A DNA stretch of 64,000 bases from Klebsiella michiganensis (GTDB lineage: Bacteria; Pseudomonadota; Gammaproteobacteria; Enterobacterales; Enterobacteriaceae). Every line of letters starts with the position of its first letter. The first letter of the stretch is position 1. A program made the translations under genes and the position numbers. The stretch is from assembly GCA_000963575.1 (NCBI GenBank), contig CP011077.1, positions 1 through 64,000 of the forward strand. The letters are read 5' to 3'. Under the pieces are notes generated by a model. The model was not told where the DNA came from. It did not search any database and worked only from the letters and a program-made list of their open reading frames with translations. Shown here piece after piece: positions 53,922 through 62,804 of the stretch.

Positions 53922-54884
53922 TTACAGGCTCGTCGTAAGTTGATTAAATACTGTAGGGGCCGTTAAATCTTCAAGTTTGTTACTCGGTGAGCGACACACA
54001 ATCTGATTTTTCCCATACCCACCAATAAGACCCGGATCTGTCGGTCCGTAAAGCGTCACATTCGGCCGGTCTAATGCTGCGGTAAGATGGCTTAATCCTG
54101 TATCAACGGAAACCACATATTTTGCTCCCGCCAATACTTTAGCCACTTCTTCAAGCGTCATTTTCGGTAAGACGTCGACAAAATCAAACCCTTCCGCCAA
54201 CCGCTTTGCTCTTGCTTCTTCATGTGGCGCTCCCCATGGAAGCTTAATGCGAACCCCTGAACCATCCAGCAAGCCAATTAGCTCACGCCAGTGCGTCTCC
54301 GGCCAATGTTTATCATCTCGCGTAGTCGCATGTAAGAATACGGCATACTGACCATTATCCGCGTTCAGATAGTTCAGGAAATGTGGTGCGATTGCATAAT
54401 CGCCCTGCCGATCGGATTTGGTATATCCCAGACTCTGAGCAAAAAGCTCACGCACGCGTTCAACCGCGTGTTGCTGCTTAGCCACGCTGTGTCTTACGTT
54501 GTAGAACAGACTGGCTAATGGCTCACGTGCGCTGTTCCAGTCCATGCCGTGCTTTATACCATGTGCCTTACGAGTGACCAGCGCCGCACTCTTTACCAGC
54601 CCTTGAGCATCGATAATGCAGTCATATTCTCTGGCCTTCAGTGCCTGATAGAATGCTTTGCGTTCGCTGCGTGTTTTAGACGCAAACCAGCTTTTACGCC
54701 AGCGACGGATCGCCACCGGGAAGACGGTATCCACGGCCGGGTGCCAGCCTGGGATCTGGGCAAAGCCTTCTTCAACTACCCAGTCGAATTTGATACCTGG
54801 AATGGCATGCATCGCATCCGTCAGCGCAGGAAGCGAGTGGAGCACATCGCCCATGGAGGACGTTTTCACGAGAAGCACACGCAT
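53922..54884 (-). CDS. waaC: WaaC, ADP-heptose:LPS heptosyltransferase I
   Basis: A 320-residue GT9 enzyme that adds HepI to Kdo2-lipid A. Motifs are VKTSSMGDVLHSLPAL at the N-terminus and SVDTGLSHLTAALD in the ADP-heptose-binding domain near 259-272. Its ATG overlaps the waaF stop by one base (TGATG), so the two heptosyltransferases are translationally coupled. Confidence 0.97.
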   Translation of the reverse strand: MRVLLVKTSSMGDVLHSLPALTDAMHAIPGIKFDWVVEEGFAQIPGWHPAVDTVFPVAIRRWRKSWFASKTRSERKAFYQALKAREYDCIIDAQGLVKSAALVTRKAHGIKHGMDWNSAREPLASLFYNVRHSVAKQQHAVERVRELFAQSLGYTKSDRQGDYAIAPHFLNYLNADNGQYAVFLHATTRDDKHWPETHWRELIGLLDGSGVRIKLPWGAPHEEARAKRLAEGFDFVDVLPKMTLEEVAKVLAGAKYVVSVDTGLSHLTAALDRPNVTLYGPTDPGLIGGYGKNQIVCRSPSNKLEDLTAPTVFNQLTTSL

Positions 54885-55933
54885 CAGTCTTCCTTGCTGC
54901 TGGTTAGCAGTTCAGTCAATGTAACCAGCACGCTTTCTGGCGTGATATCGATCAGGCTCTGATGATATCCCTCTGCGGCATCGCCTTTACGGATTTTATG
55001 ATAGCCACCGATCAGGCGAATAACTCTCGCTTTATGGGAAAGGGGGGGCGTAAAGTCTGGACTGCTCGGGCCATAAAGTGCCACCAGTGGGCGGTCGAGC
55101 GCAGCCGCGACGTGCATCAGGCCGGAGTCATTAGTGACTACGCCCTGACAAGCTGCGAGCAAGATAACGGCCTGTTCGAGCTGGGTATCTCCGGCAAGGT
55201 TACGGCACCATGCCTGCTGCTCAGCGGTGAGGGAAGCAAGAATCTCTTTACCCGCGTCTTTATCCTTGGCAGAGCCGAAAAGCACCACCTGATAGCCAGC
55301 ATCAATGAGTTTTGCCGCGAGCGTGGCGTAGTGATAGTGCGGCCAGCGTTTTGCCGGGCCGAACTCTGCTCCCGGGCAGAAACCTATCATCGGGCGCTGT
55401 GGCTCAAGGTTAAAGGCAGCACAGGCCTGTGCTTTTTCACCTTCACTGACATGCAGTTGAGGCCAAAGTAGTGGCTGAGGGAGATCCTTAGCCGACTGCA
55501 TTACGCCCTTGTCGTAACCTAAGGCGACGTAGCGTTCTACCATTAAAGGCCAGGCTTGTTTGTCCAACTTGCGGCTGTCATTCAGCAGGCCATAGCGCAT
55601 TTCGCCCAGCCAGCCAGTGCGGTGAGGAATGTTGGCAAAAAAAGGAACTAGCGCAGACTTAAAGGAGTTCGGCAGAACGTAAGCACGATCATAGCGCTTA
55701 TCCCGAAGGCTATGACCCAGCCGGCGACGTTCTGCGATTTGCAGCGCACCGTGGCCCAGCGGCATAGCGATCGCTTCGTTCACTTCCTGCATACGCGATA
55801 ATAGCGGACGGCACCACGCGGGTGCCATCACGTCAATGATCGCCTGGGGATAACGCGCCTTGAGCGTGCGATAGAGACTTTGCGACATCATCATGTCGCC
55901 CACCCATGACGGGCCAATCACCAGAATCTTCAT
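54884..55933 (-). CDS. waaF: WaaF, ADP-heptose:LPS heptosyltransferase II
   Basis: A 349-residue GT9 enzyme that adds HepII to HepI. Motifs are GPSWVGDMMMSQSLY (7-21) and TNDSGLMHVAAALD in the C-terminal domain. It starts 16 bases after hldD. Together with hldD and waaC it supplies the heptose inner core needed by WaaP and WaaQ, which are encoded in the opposing operon. Confidence 0.97.
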   Translation of the reverse strand: MKILVIGPSWVGDMMMSQSLYRTLKARYPQAIIDVMAPAWCRPLLSRMQEVNEAIAMPLGHGALQIAERRRLGHSLRDKRYDRAYVLPNSFKSALVPFFANIPHRTGWLGEMRYGLLNDSRKLDKQAWPLMVERYVALGYDKGVMQSAKDLPQPLLWPQLHVSEGEKAQACAAFNLEPQRPMIGFCPGAEFGPAKRWPHYHYATLAAKLIDAGYQVVLFGSAKDKDAGKEILASLTAEQQAWCRNLAGDTQLEQAVILLAACQGVVTNDSGLMHVAAALDRPLVALYGPSSPDFTPPLSHKARVIRLIGGYHKIRKGDAAEGYHQSLIDITPESVLVTLTELLTSSKED

Positions 55934-55949
55934 GCTTTCCCTGTGCAGC

Positions 55950-56882
55950 TTATGCGTCGCGATTTAGCCATGCCATGTATTCCGTAACCCCTTCGGCTAC
56001 GGTTTTGAACGGCTTGTCGTAGCCCGCAGCGCGCAGGTTGGTTAAGTCAGCTTCGGTATAAGCCTGGTAGCGGCCCTTCAGCTTGTCCGGGAAAGGAATG
56101 TACTCGATGCTACCTTTGCTGTGGTACGCCAGCGCAGCGTCCGCCACGGCCTGGAAGGATTCTGCCCGGCCGGTACCACAGTTGAAAATACCGGAAACGC
56201 CATTTTGCCAGAACCACAGATTAACGGCGGCCACATCACCTACATAGATGAAGTCACGCTTGAAGCCGTCACTGCCTTCAAAGAGTTTAGGGTTTTCACC
56301 GTTATTCAACTGGGTGTTGAGGTGGAAGGCGACGCTAGCCATGCTGCCTTTGTGGCCTTCACGTGGCCCATAGACGTTAAAGTAGCGGAAGCCGGTCACC
56401 TGAGAGTTAGCTTCTGGCAGGATCTGGCGAACATATTCATCAAACAGGAATTTTGAGTAACCGTATACGTTCAGCGGTTGTTCATATTCGCGTGATTCGA
56501 TGAAGTCTTTATTGCGCCCACCGTAGGTCGCGGCGGAAGAGGCATACAGGAACGGAATTTCACGCTCCAGGCAGTAGTGCAGAATTTCTTTAGAGTACTG
56601 ATAGTTGTTGTCCATCATGTACTTGCCGTCCCACTCGGTGGTGGAGGAGCAGGCACCTTCATGGAAGATGGCGTCGATATCGCCGAACTCTTCCCCGGCC
56701 ATAATCTGGATCAGGAAATCTTCCTTATCCATGTAGTCGGTGATGTCCAGGTCAACCAGGTTAACAAATTTAGTACCGTCTTTGAGGTTATCTACTACCA
56801 GGATATCGCGGTAGCCTTGCTCATTCAGGGACTTAACAATGTTGCTGCCGATCATGCCGGCGCCACCAGTAACGATGATCAT
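55950..56882 (-). CDS. hldD: HldD (RfaD), ADP-L-glycero-D-manno-heptose 6-epimerase
   Basis: A 310-residue extended SDR epimerase, the E. coli length. The NADP-binding TGGAGMIG motif is at residues 5-12 and the YxxxK pair lies in VYGYSKFLFDEY. It converts ADP-D,D-heptose to the L,D form used by WaaC, WaaF and WaaQ. ATG at 56882 gives MIIVTGG after AAGG; five upstream codons are rejected. First gene of the heptose operon; in E. coli it also responds to heat shock. Confidence 0.98.
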   Translation of the reverse strand: MIIVTGGAGMIGSNIVKSLNEQGYRDILVVDNLKDGTKFVNLVDLDITDYMDKEDFLIQIMAGEEFGDIDAIFHEGACSSTTEWDGKYMMDNNYQYSKEILHYCLEREIPFLYASSAATYGGRNKDFIESREYEQPLNVYGYSKFLFDEYVRQILPEANSQVTGFRYFNVYGPREGHKGSMASVAFHLNTQLNNGENPKLFEGSDGFKRDFIYVGDVAAVNLWFWQNGVSGIFNCGTGRAESFQAVADAALAYHSKGSIEYIPFPDKLKGRYQAYTEADLTNLRAAGYDKPFKTVAEGVTEYMAWLNRDA

Positions 56883-57183
56883 AACTGTAGCCTTCAAATT
56901 ATGGAGTCAGAGACAATCTCAGACATGAATGTGCATAATCATACCATTACATTTGCATCGCTTCAGCCATTTACACTATGCGCCAGGTTAGTCGTCTTGC
57001 TGGTTTAATCCAGATTGACATTACCAAGAGCTACCTACTATTTAATTTCATATTAGTTGTATTTTAATGTTTAGCGTGGGATTTTTGTATTAGTAAAAGC
57101 TGACCTGAACACAAAGTGTACTGTGTACATAGGGTAAACGAGTGTGATATAATATTTATTTATATTAATGGTTTTTATTAGCG
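56883..57183. other. hldD-yibB divergent spacer
   Basis: These 301 bases hold the hldD promoter region on one side and a promoter-like segment with an overlapping dyad for yibB on the other (57117-57153). No gene is seen. Confidence 0.6.
57117..57153 (+). promoter_or_regulatory. putative yibB promoter with overlapping dyad
   Basis: TGTACA (57124-57129), an 18-base spacer and TATAAT (57148-57153) form a plausible sigma-70 promoter 31 bases before the yibB ATG. A perfect dyad, TGTAC-TGT-GTACA (57117-57129), covers the -35 element and could be an operator. The cognate regulator is unknown to me. Confidence 0.4.
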
Positions 57184-58041
57184 ATGAAATCATCTACCAC
57201 AATTGTAACGGCTTATTTTGACCTCGGTAGAGGGGAGTGGACTGCTAATAAAGGGTTCCGTGATAATCTTGCCCGCTCTGTAGACCTTTATTTTAATTAC
57301 TTCGAGAGATTGGCCGCTTTAGAAAATGATATGGTGGTATTCACTTCACCCGATCTCAAGGAAAGAGTTGAAGCTATTCGACAGGGAAAACCTACGACAG
57401 TTATTGCTATTGATATAAAAAACAAATTTAAGCACATTCGCCGTCTTATTGCTAAAATTCAGCAGGACGATGATTTTACTAATAAATTAGAGACCAGGCA
57501 ATTAAAAAACCCTGAGTATTGGTCGCCAGAATATGTATTGGTCTGTAACTTAAAATCCTATTTTGTTAATAAGGCAATTAACGATGGGTTAATAAGAACG
57601 CCGCTGGTTGCATGGGTTGACTTTGGATATTGCCGAGAGGCTAAAGTAATGCGTGGTTTAAAAGTTTGGGATTTTCCATTTAATAAAAATACCATGCACC
57701 TTTTTACCATCAAGAAAGGGTTGAATGTCACGTCGTTGAAACAGGCATTTGACTTTATGATTGGTAACCATGTCTATATTATCGGTGGTGCTATTGTTGG
57801 CTCTCAGGATAAATGGAAAGAATTTTATTCTCTGGTAACGCAAAGTCAGAAGATTACACTGGAAAATAATATTGTTGATGATGACCAGGGCATATTTGTT
57901 CTCAGCTATTATAAACGCCCTGAATTATTCACCCTGAATTATCTTGGGAAAGGAAAATGGTTCGATCTGTTCCGTTGCTTCAGGCACTCTGCTTTTGGTG
58001 CCAGACTGCAGGCGCTTAGAATTTTTCTCTCCAGGAAGTAG
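57184..58041 (+). CDS. yibB: YibB (HtrL), WlaTC/HtrL-family putative glycosyltransferase
   Basis: A 285-residue protein of the same length as E. coli YibB (HtrL). It starts with TTIVTAYFDLGRGEW, and later has WVDFGYC and DDDQGIFV, typical of the WlaTC/HtrL family of bacterial glycosyltransferase-like proteins. The position next to hldD suggests surface-sugar work, but the reaction is unproven. AT-rich and lacking a partner gene; it has its own likely promoter. Found between hldD and kbl as in E. coli. Confidence 0.9.
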   Translation: MKSSTTIVTAYFDLGRGEWTANKGFRDNLARSVDLYFNYFERLAALENDMVVFTSPDLKERVEAIRQGKPTTVIAIDIKNKFKHIRRLIAKIQQDDDFTNKLETRQLKNPEYWSPEYVLVCNLKSYFVNKAINDGLIRTPLVAWVDFGYCREAKVMRGLKVWDFPFNKNTMHLFTIKKGLNVTSLKQAFDFMIGNHVYIIGGAIVGSQDKWKEFYSLVTQSQKITLENNIVDDDQGIFVLSYYKRPELFTLNYLGKGKWFDLFRCFRHSAFGARLQALRIFLSRK

Positions 58042-58321
58042 CCCTCTTGCTGAAGTGAAAATCATCTGAACATGATTTCAACAGGTTGGGTGGGGGTAGA
58101 TTCATCTGACCTTTTAATATCGTAAAGAGTTCAATTTTCAATTTACATTCAATGCCTTATCTTTTTTATTCCCCCAGTTAACATACCGTTAAAAGCCCCG
58201 GCTGTTCGTGCTTTCTTGCGTGATTTATCCTGCAAAATTAAGAATCCCTGAAGCGTCATCTCGCCTGGTGATATAGGTTTGGGTAATATGTGCCAAAAAT
58301 TGCCATGTCTGGAGAATCGCG

Positions 58322-59518
58322 ATGCGCGAAGATTTTTACCAACAGCTGACTTCCCAACTCGAAACGGCTCGAGCGGAAGGGCTTTTTAAAGAAGAACGTA
58401 TCATCACCTCCGCTCAGCAGGCGGATATCACCGTCGCTGACGGCAGCCACGTTATTAACTTCTGCGCCAATAACTATCTGGGCCTTGCAAACCATCCGCA
58501 GCTGATTGAAGCGGCAAAGCACGGGATGGATAAACACGGCTTTGGTATGGCTTCGGTCCGCTTCATTTGTGGAACTCAGGACAGCCATAAACAGTTGGAA
58601 AGCAAGCTGGCAGATTTCCTGGGAACGGACGATGCGATTCTGTACTCCTCCTGCTTCGACGCCAATGGTGGCCTGTTTGAGACGCTGCTCGGGCCAGAAG
58701 ACGCCATCATCTCTGATGCGCTAAACCATGCTTCAATTATTGATGGTGTTCGCCTGTGCAAAGCGCAGCGCTATCGCTACGCCAATAACGACATGCAGGA
58801 GCTGGAAGATCGCCTGAAAGAGGCTCGCGCGGCAGGTGCTCGCCACGTGATGATCGCCACCGACGGCGTATTCTCGATGGACGGTGTGATTGCCAACCTG
58901 CAGGGGGTGTGTGACCTGGCTGACAAGTACAACGCGCTGGTGATGGTGGATGACTCTCACGCCGTGGGCTTTGTGGGCGCTAACGGGCGCGGTACGCACG
59001 AATACTGCGATGTCATGGACCGCGTTGATATTATCACCGGTACGCTGGGCAAAGCGCTGGGTGGTGCTTCTGGCGGCTATACCGCAGGACGCAAAGAAGT
59101 TATCGAGTGGCTGCGCCAGCGCTCTCGGCCTTATCTATTCTCTAACTCACTCGCTCCGGCCATTGTTTCGGCCTCCATTAAGGTTCTGGAGATGCTGGAG
59201 TCAGGTGAAGAGCTGCGTGAACGCCTGTGGTCAAATGCCCGCCTGTTCCGCGAAAAAATGAGTGCAGCCGGGTTTACGCTTGCTGGTGCCGATCACGCCA
59301 TTATCCCGGTGATGCTTGGCGAAGCGGTTGTGGCGCAGAACTTTGCGCGTGAGCTACAAAAAGAAGGTATTTACGTCACCGGTTTCTTCTACCCGGTGGT
59401 GCCAAAAGGTCAGGCGCGTATACGCACCCAAATGTCGGCGGCGCATACCCCTGAGCAAATTGAACGTGCGGTAGATGCGTTTACGCGCATCGGTAAGCAA
59501 TTAGGCGTTATCGCTTAA
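58322..59518 (+). CDS. kbl: Kbl, 2-amino-3-ketobutyrate CoA ligase
   Basis: A 398-residue PLP enzyme of the alpha-oxoamine synthase family. It cleaves 2-amino-3-ketobutyrate with CoA to glycine and acetyl-CoA in threonine degradation. The PLP lysine is K244 in TGTLGKALGG, with DDSHAVGF upstream. GGAGA precedes the ATG by about 8 bases. Ten bases separate it from tdh, so the two-step pathway is one operon. The 280 bases upstream contain no gene. Confidence 0.98.
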   Translation: MREDFYQQLTSQLETARAEGLFKEERIITSAQQADITVADGSHVINFCANNYLGLANHPQLIEAAKHGMDKHGFGMASVRFICGTQDSHKQLESKLADFLGTDDAILYSSCFDANGGLFETLLGPEDAIISDALNHASIIDGVRLCKAQRYRYANNDMQELEDRLKEARAAGARHVMIATDGVFSMDGVIANLQGVCDLADKYNALVMVDDSHAVGFVGANGRGTHEYCDVMDRVDIITGTLGKALGGASGGYTAGRKEVIEWLRQRSRPYLFSNSLAPAIVSASIKVLEMLESGEELRERLWSNARLFREKMSAAGFTLAGADHAIIPVMLGEAVVAQNFARELQKEGIYVTGFFYPVVPKGQARIRTQMSAAHTPEQIERAVDAFTRIGKQLGVIA

Positions 59519-59528
59519 GGGAGCGGTC

Positions 59529-60554
59529 ATGAAAGCATTAGCAAAACTGAAAGCGGAAGAAGGCATCTGGATGACGGATGCTCCTAAGCCGGAGATGGGT
59601 CATAACGATCTGCTGATCAAAATTCGTAAAACGGCGATTTGCGGGACCGACGTCCATATTTACAACTGGGACGAATGGTCGCAAAAAACCATTCCTGTTC
59701 CTATGGTTGTGGGCCACGAATATGTGGGTGAAGTGGTCGGCATTGGCCAGGAAGTGAAAGGTTTTAAGATTGGCGATCGCGTTTCCGGCGAAGGGCACAT
59801 CACCTGTGGCCACTGCCGTAACTGCCGCGGCGGGCGCACCCACCTGTGCCGCAACACCACCGGGGTTGGTGTGAACCGCCCAGGCTGTTTTGCTGAGTAT
59901 TTGGTGATCCCGGCATTTAATGCGTTCAAGATTCCGGACAATATCTCAGACGACCTGGCTTCCATCTTCGACCCGTTCGGCAACGCAGTGCACACGGCAC
60001 TTTCGTTCGACCTGGTGGGCGAAGATGTACTGGTCTCCGGCGCTGGCCCTATCGGGATCATGGCCGCGGCAGTAGCGAAGCATGTTGGTGCGCGTAACGT
60101 GGTGATTACCGACGTGAACGAATATCGCCTCGAGCTGGCGCGTGAAATGGGTATTACTCGCGCGGTTAACGTCAGTAAAGAAAGCCTGCAGGACGTGATG
60201 AGCGAGCTGGGGATGACCGAAGGGTTTGACGTGGGGCTGGAGATGTCCGGTGCGCCACCGGCGTTCCGCACCATGCTGGATACCATGAATCACGGTGGCC
60301 GCATTGCGATGCTGGGCATCCCGCCATCAGATATGTCTATCGACTGGACCAAGGTTATCTTTAAAGGGCTGTTTATTAAAGGTATCTATGGGCGCGAGAT
60401 GTTTGAAACCTGGTACAAGATGGCCGCACTGATTCAGTCTGGCCTGGATCTGTCCCCGATTATCACCCACCGCTTCTCCATCGATGAGTTCCAGAAAGGC
60501 TTTGACGCGATGCGCTCCGGTCAGTCCGGCAAAGTTATCCTCAGCTGGGATTAA
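59529..60554 (+). CDS. tdh: L-threonine 3-dehydrogenase
   Basis: A 341-residue zinc-dependent medium-chain dehydrogenase that oxidises threonine to 2-amino-3-ketobutyrate with NAD+, feeding Kbl. Catalytic zinc ligands are C38 (AICGTDVH) and H63-E64 (GHEYVGEV). The structural zinc site is CGHCRNC with a fourth Cys in THLC. The Rossmann motif GAGPIG is near 170-175. A terminator follows. Confidence 0.98.
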   Translation: MKALAKLKAEEGIWMTDAPKPEMGHNDLLIKIRKTAICGTDVHIYNWDEWSQKTIPVPMVVGHEYVGEVVGIGQEVKGFKIGDRVSGEGHITCGHCRNCRGGRTHLCRNTTGVGVNRPGCFAEYLVIPAFNAFKIPDNISDDLASIFDPFGNAVHTALSFDLVGEDVLVSGAGPIGIMAAAVAKHVGARNVVITDVNEYRLELAREMGITRAVNVSKESLQDVMSELGMTEGFDVGLEMSGAPPAFRTMLDTMNHGGRIAMLGIPPSDMSIDWTKVIFKGLFIKGIYGREMFETWYKMAALIQSGLDLSPIITHRFSIDEFQKGFDAMRSGQSGKVILSWD

Positions 60555-60561
60555 TCATTAA

Positions 60562-60590
60562 GCCAGAGGGCATCGCGCCCTCTGGTTTTT
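60562..60590. terminator. terminator between tdh and yibQ
   Basis: CCAGAGGG-CATCG-CGCCCTCTGG followed by TTTTT, between convergent tdh and yibQ. It lies eight bases past the tdh stop. Confidence 0.85.
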
Positions 60591-60593
60591 CAA

Positions 60594-61529
60594 TCAGGCC
60601 TGTTTGCCCCAACCTTGCCACTGATGCTGGAGATATTTCACCAGCGCGCTCTCGGCAATACTTTCGCTGATAACCTTGAAGTAGACGATGGCGTACACCG
60701 GCTCGATAGGCTGTTTCGGTTTACACAGCTTCACGCCACGGAATGGGTTACGCGGTGGTGGCAGTTTGCCCGGCTGCGTATTATTTGGCGTCGAGTTATC
60801 TACCTGTGGCTCATTAAGCAGGCTGCTCGGGCGCACCAGAGTAATGTCCGGCGGAAGGTTATAGACCATCTGCTGGAGGACGCGAACGGTTGAGGGATGG
60901 GGGTGACCGATGGCGATCGCTGATCCGGTTTTGCGAGCCAGCTGGATAGCGCGGTTGAACTGAAAGCGAATATCCGCTTCGTTCTGAGTATCGTCGAGGA
61001 ATACTTTGCGCTTAATGACTTTGACACGAGTCCCGGCCGCAGCGCGCGTGGCCTGGCTGTTACCGATGGTCATGCTGTCCAGGAAATAGAGATTGTACTG
61101 CTCCAGCGACTGCATCACCTTTTGCATACCGAACAGGCTGGAGGTCATCGCGCTGCCCATATGGTTATTCATCCCAACCGCATAAGGGACTTTGTTCACC
61201 GCGTCGCGAATAATTCTCTCGATCTCGCTGCTGCTCATGTCCGGGCGTAAAGTATCTTTCTCAAGCGGCTGCTTGCTGAGCGGTGCCATCGGCAGATGGA
61301 TCAGGACTTCGTGCCCGGCGTTATGGGCTTTAGTGGCCATTTCACGAGCGTGAGGCGCATTGGGCAGCACGGCAACGGAGACGTTAGTCGGCAAGGCCAG
61401 TACCTGGTTTTCCTGCTGAGGACGATAGCCAAAGTCATCAATAACAATCGAGAGCTTACCGGCCCATGCGGAGGTTGCCAGCATTAGCCCGCTGGCGGTG
61501 GCGAAAAAAACGGTGCGAAACTGAGGCAA
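60594..61529 (-). CDS. yibQ: YibQ, divergent polysaccharide deacetylase family protein
   Basis: A 311-residue exported protein (E. coli 319) with a signal peptide (about 1-23, SAWA cleavage). The NodB-like (DUF610) fold keeps SIVIDDFGYR at the start, HLPMAP, MNNHMGS and AIGHPHPST, which contain potential metal-binding Asp and His residues. The substrate is unknown. It lies three bases after envC in the gpmI-envC-yibQ operon, which suggests an envelope or peptidoglycan role. Confidence 0.94.
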   Translation of the reverse strand: MPQFRTVFFATASGLMLATSAWAGKLSIVIDDFGYRPQQENQVLALPTNVSVAVLPNAPHAREMATKAHNAGHEVLIHLPMAPLSKQPLEKDTLRPDMSSSEIERIIRDAVNKVPYAVGMNNHMGSAMTSSLFGMQKVMQSLEQYNLYFLDSMTIGNSQATRAAAGTRVKVIKRKVFLDDTQNEADIRFQFNRAIQLARKTGSAIAIGHPHPSTVRVLQQMVYNLPPDITLVRPSSLLNEPQVDNSTPNNTQPGKLPPPRNPFRGVKLCKPKQPIEPVYAIVYFKVISESIAESALVKYLQHQWQGWGKQA

Positions 61530-61532
61530 AAC

Positions 61533-62795
61533 TTATCTTCCCAACCACGGTTGTGGATTGACTGCCTGGCCCTGGCGACGAATTTCGAAATAGAGTGACG
61601 GACGGCCCTGGCCGCCACTGCTACCGACCAAGGCAATAGGTTGTCCGGCACGTACCTGGGTGCCGACGCTGACCAACGCGCTTTGGTTGTAGCCGTAGAG
61701 ACTCATATCGCCTTTACCGTGTTCAATAACGACCACAAGGCCGTAGCCCTGCAGCCAGTCGGCAAGGATCACGCGTCCATCGGCAATGGCTTTAACTTCC
61801 GTGCCTTCCGACGCCGCAATAACGATACCTTTCCAACGTAGTTCACCTTGCAGCTGTTCGCCATAACGATGCAGCAACGAGCCGCGTACTGGCCAGTAAG
61901 CCTGCCCGCGTGGCGCTCCCAGGCCACCTGTCCTCGACATCAGCGAACGCTCGCTTTCGGTAGGCTTGTAGGTTGTGCCTTTATTGGAGGCTTCCTGTTG
62001 CTTATTGCGCACCTGCTCTGCCTCGCGTGCCTCACGCTCGGCGCGCGCTTTTGCCGCGGCTTCTGCGCGGGCAATCTGATTCTGCAAGCGCGCCTGGTTC
62101 TGGCGCATTTCGCTCAGCTTCTGCTGATCCTGCTGAATGGAGGACTCAAGGCCTGCCAGGGTCTTTTTGCGTTCGTTGCGGGCGCTTTCCAGTTTGGCCT
62201 GCTGCGCCTGCTGGTCGTACAGCAACGTTTGCTGCTCACTCTGCTTACTTTCCAGCTCGACTTTCTGCTGAGCGGCTTCCGCTTTGGTCTGCTTTAACTC
62301 TTCGATAGTCTGCTGGCGCGCAGCGTTAAGATAGCCAAAATAGGCCTGCAGTCGCTGGCCTCGCTGGCTTTCTTCACCGCTGAGAATCAACTGAATACCG
62401 GTATGCTGACCCTGACGAAACGCAGCATCCAGCTGAGCGGCCAGGTTACGTTCCTGAGTCGCCTGCTGTTTTTGAAGTTTTGCTAGTGAGTTGTTCAGCG
62501 TCGCGATTTGATTGTTTAAATCCGCGAGAGTGTTCTGGGTTTCACGCAGCTTGCGGCTGGCCGCAGAAATTGCTTCTTCCTGCGCTTTTAGCTGAGCGAG
62601 TAAAACGGAACGTTGCTGCTGTTGCTGACGTACCGCACGCTCTTTGGCGGCGATATCCTGCTGAATGGATTGCAGCTGCTGCTTGTCGTCAGCATGGCTG
62701 GAAAAAGGCAATAACAAGACGCCAGCGCTAAACACGCTGGCGTAGATAACGGGCTTCACAGCCCATGTCTTTGAAAAAATCGCCTTTCCCCTCAT
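61533..62795 (-). CDS. envC: EnvC, activator of amidases AmiA and AmiB
   Basis: A 420-residue periplasmic divisome protein (E. coli 419). It has a signal peptide (about 1-35), a long coiled coil (about 36-275, rich in Q, A, K and E), and a C-terminal LytM domain (about 305-420). The LytM domain is degenerate: the region reads ASEGTEVKAI and EHGKGDMSLYGYNQ, lacking the zinc ligand set of true peptidases, as in the family. FtsEX-gated EnvC activates amidases for daughter-cell separation. ATG is nine bases after the gpmI stop. Confidence 0.97.
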   Translation of the reverse strand: MRGKAIFSKTWAVKPVIYASVFSAGVLLLPFSSHADDKQQLQSIQQDIAAKERAVRQQQQQRSVLLAQLKAQEEAISAASRKLRETQNTLADLNNQIATLNNSLAKLQKQQATQERNLAAQLDAAFRQGQHTGIQLILSGEESQRGQRLQAYFGYLNAARQQTIEELKQTKAEAAQQKVELESKQSEQQTLLYDQQAQQAKLESARNERKKTLAGLESSIQQDQQKLSEMRQNQARLQNQIARAEAAAKARAEREAREAEQVRNKQQEASNKGTTYKPTESERSLMSRTGGLGAPRGQAYWPVRGSLLHRYGEQLQGELRWKGIVIAASEGTEVKAIADGRVILADWLQGYGLVVVIEHGKGDMSLYGYNQSALVSVGTQVRAGQPIALVGSSGGQGRPSLYFEIRRQGQAVNPQPWLGR

Positions 62796-62804
62796 GGGGA
62801 GGGA

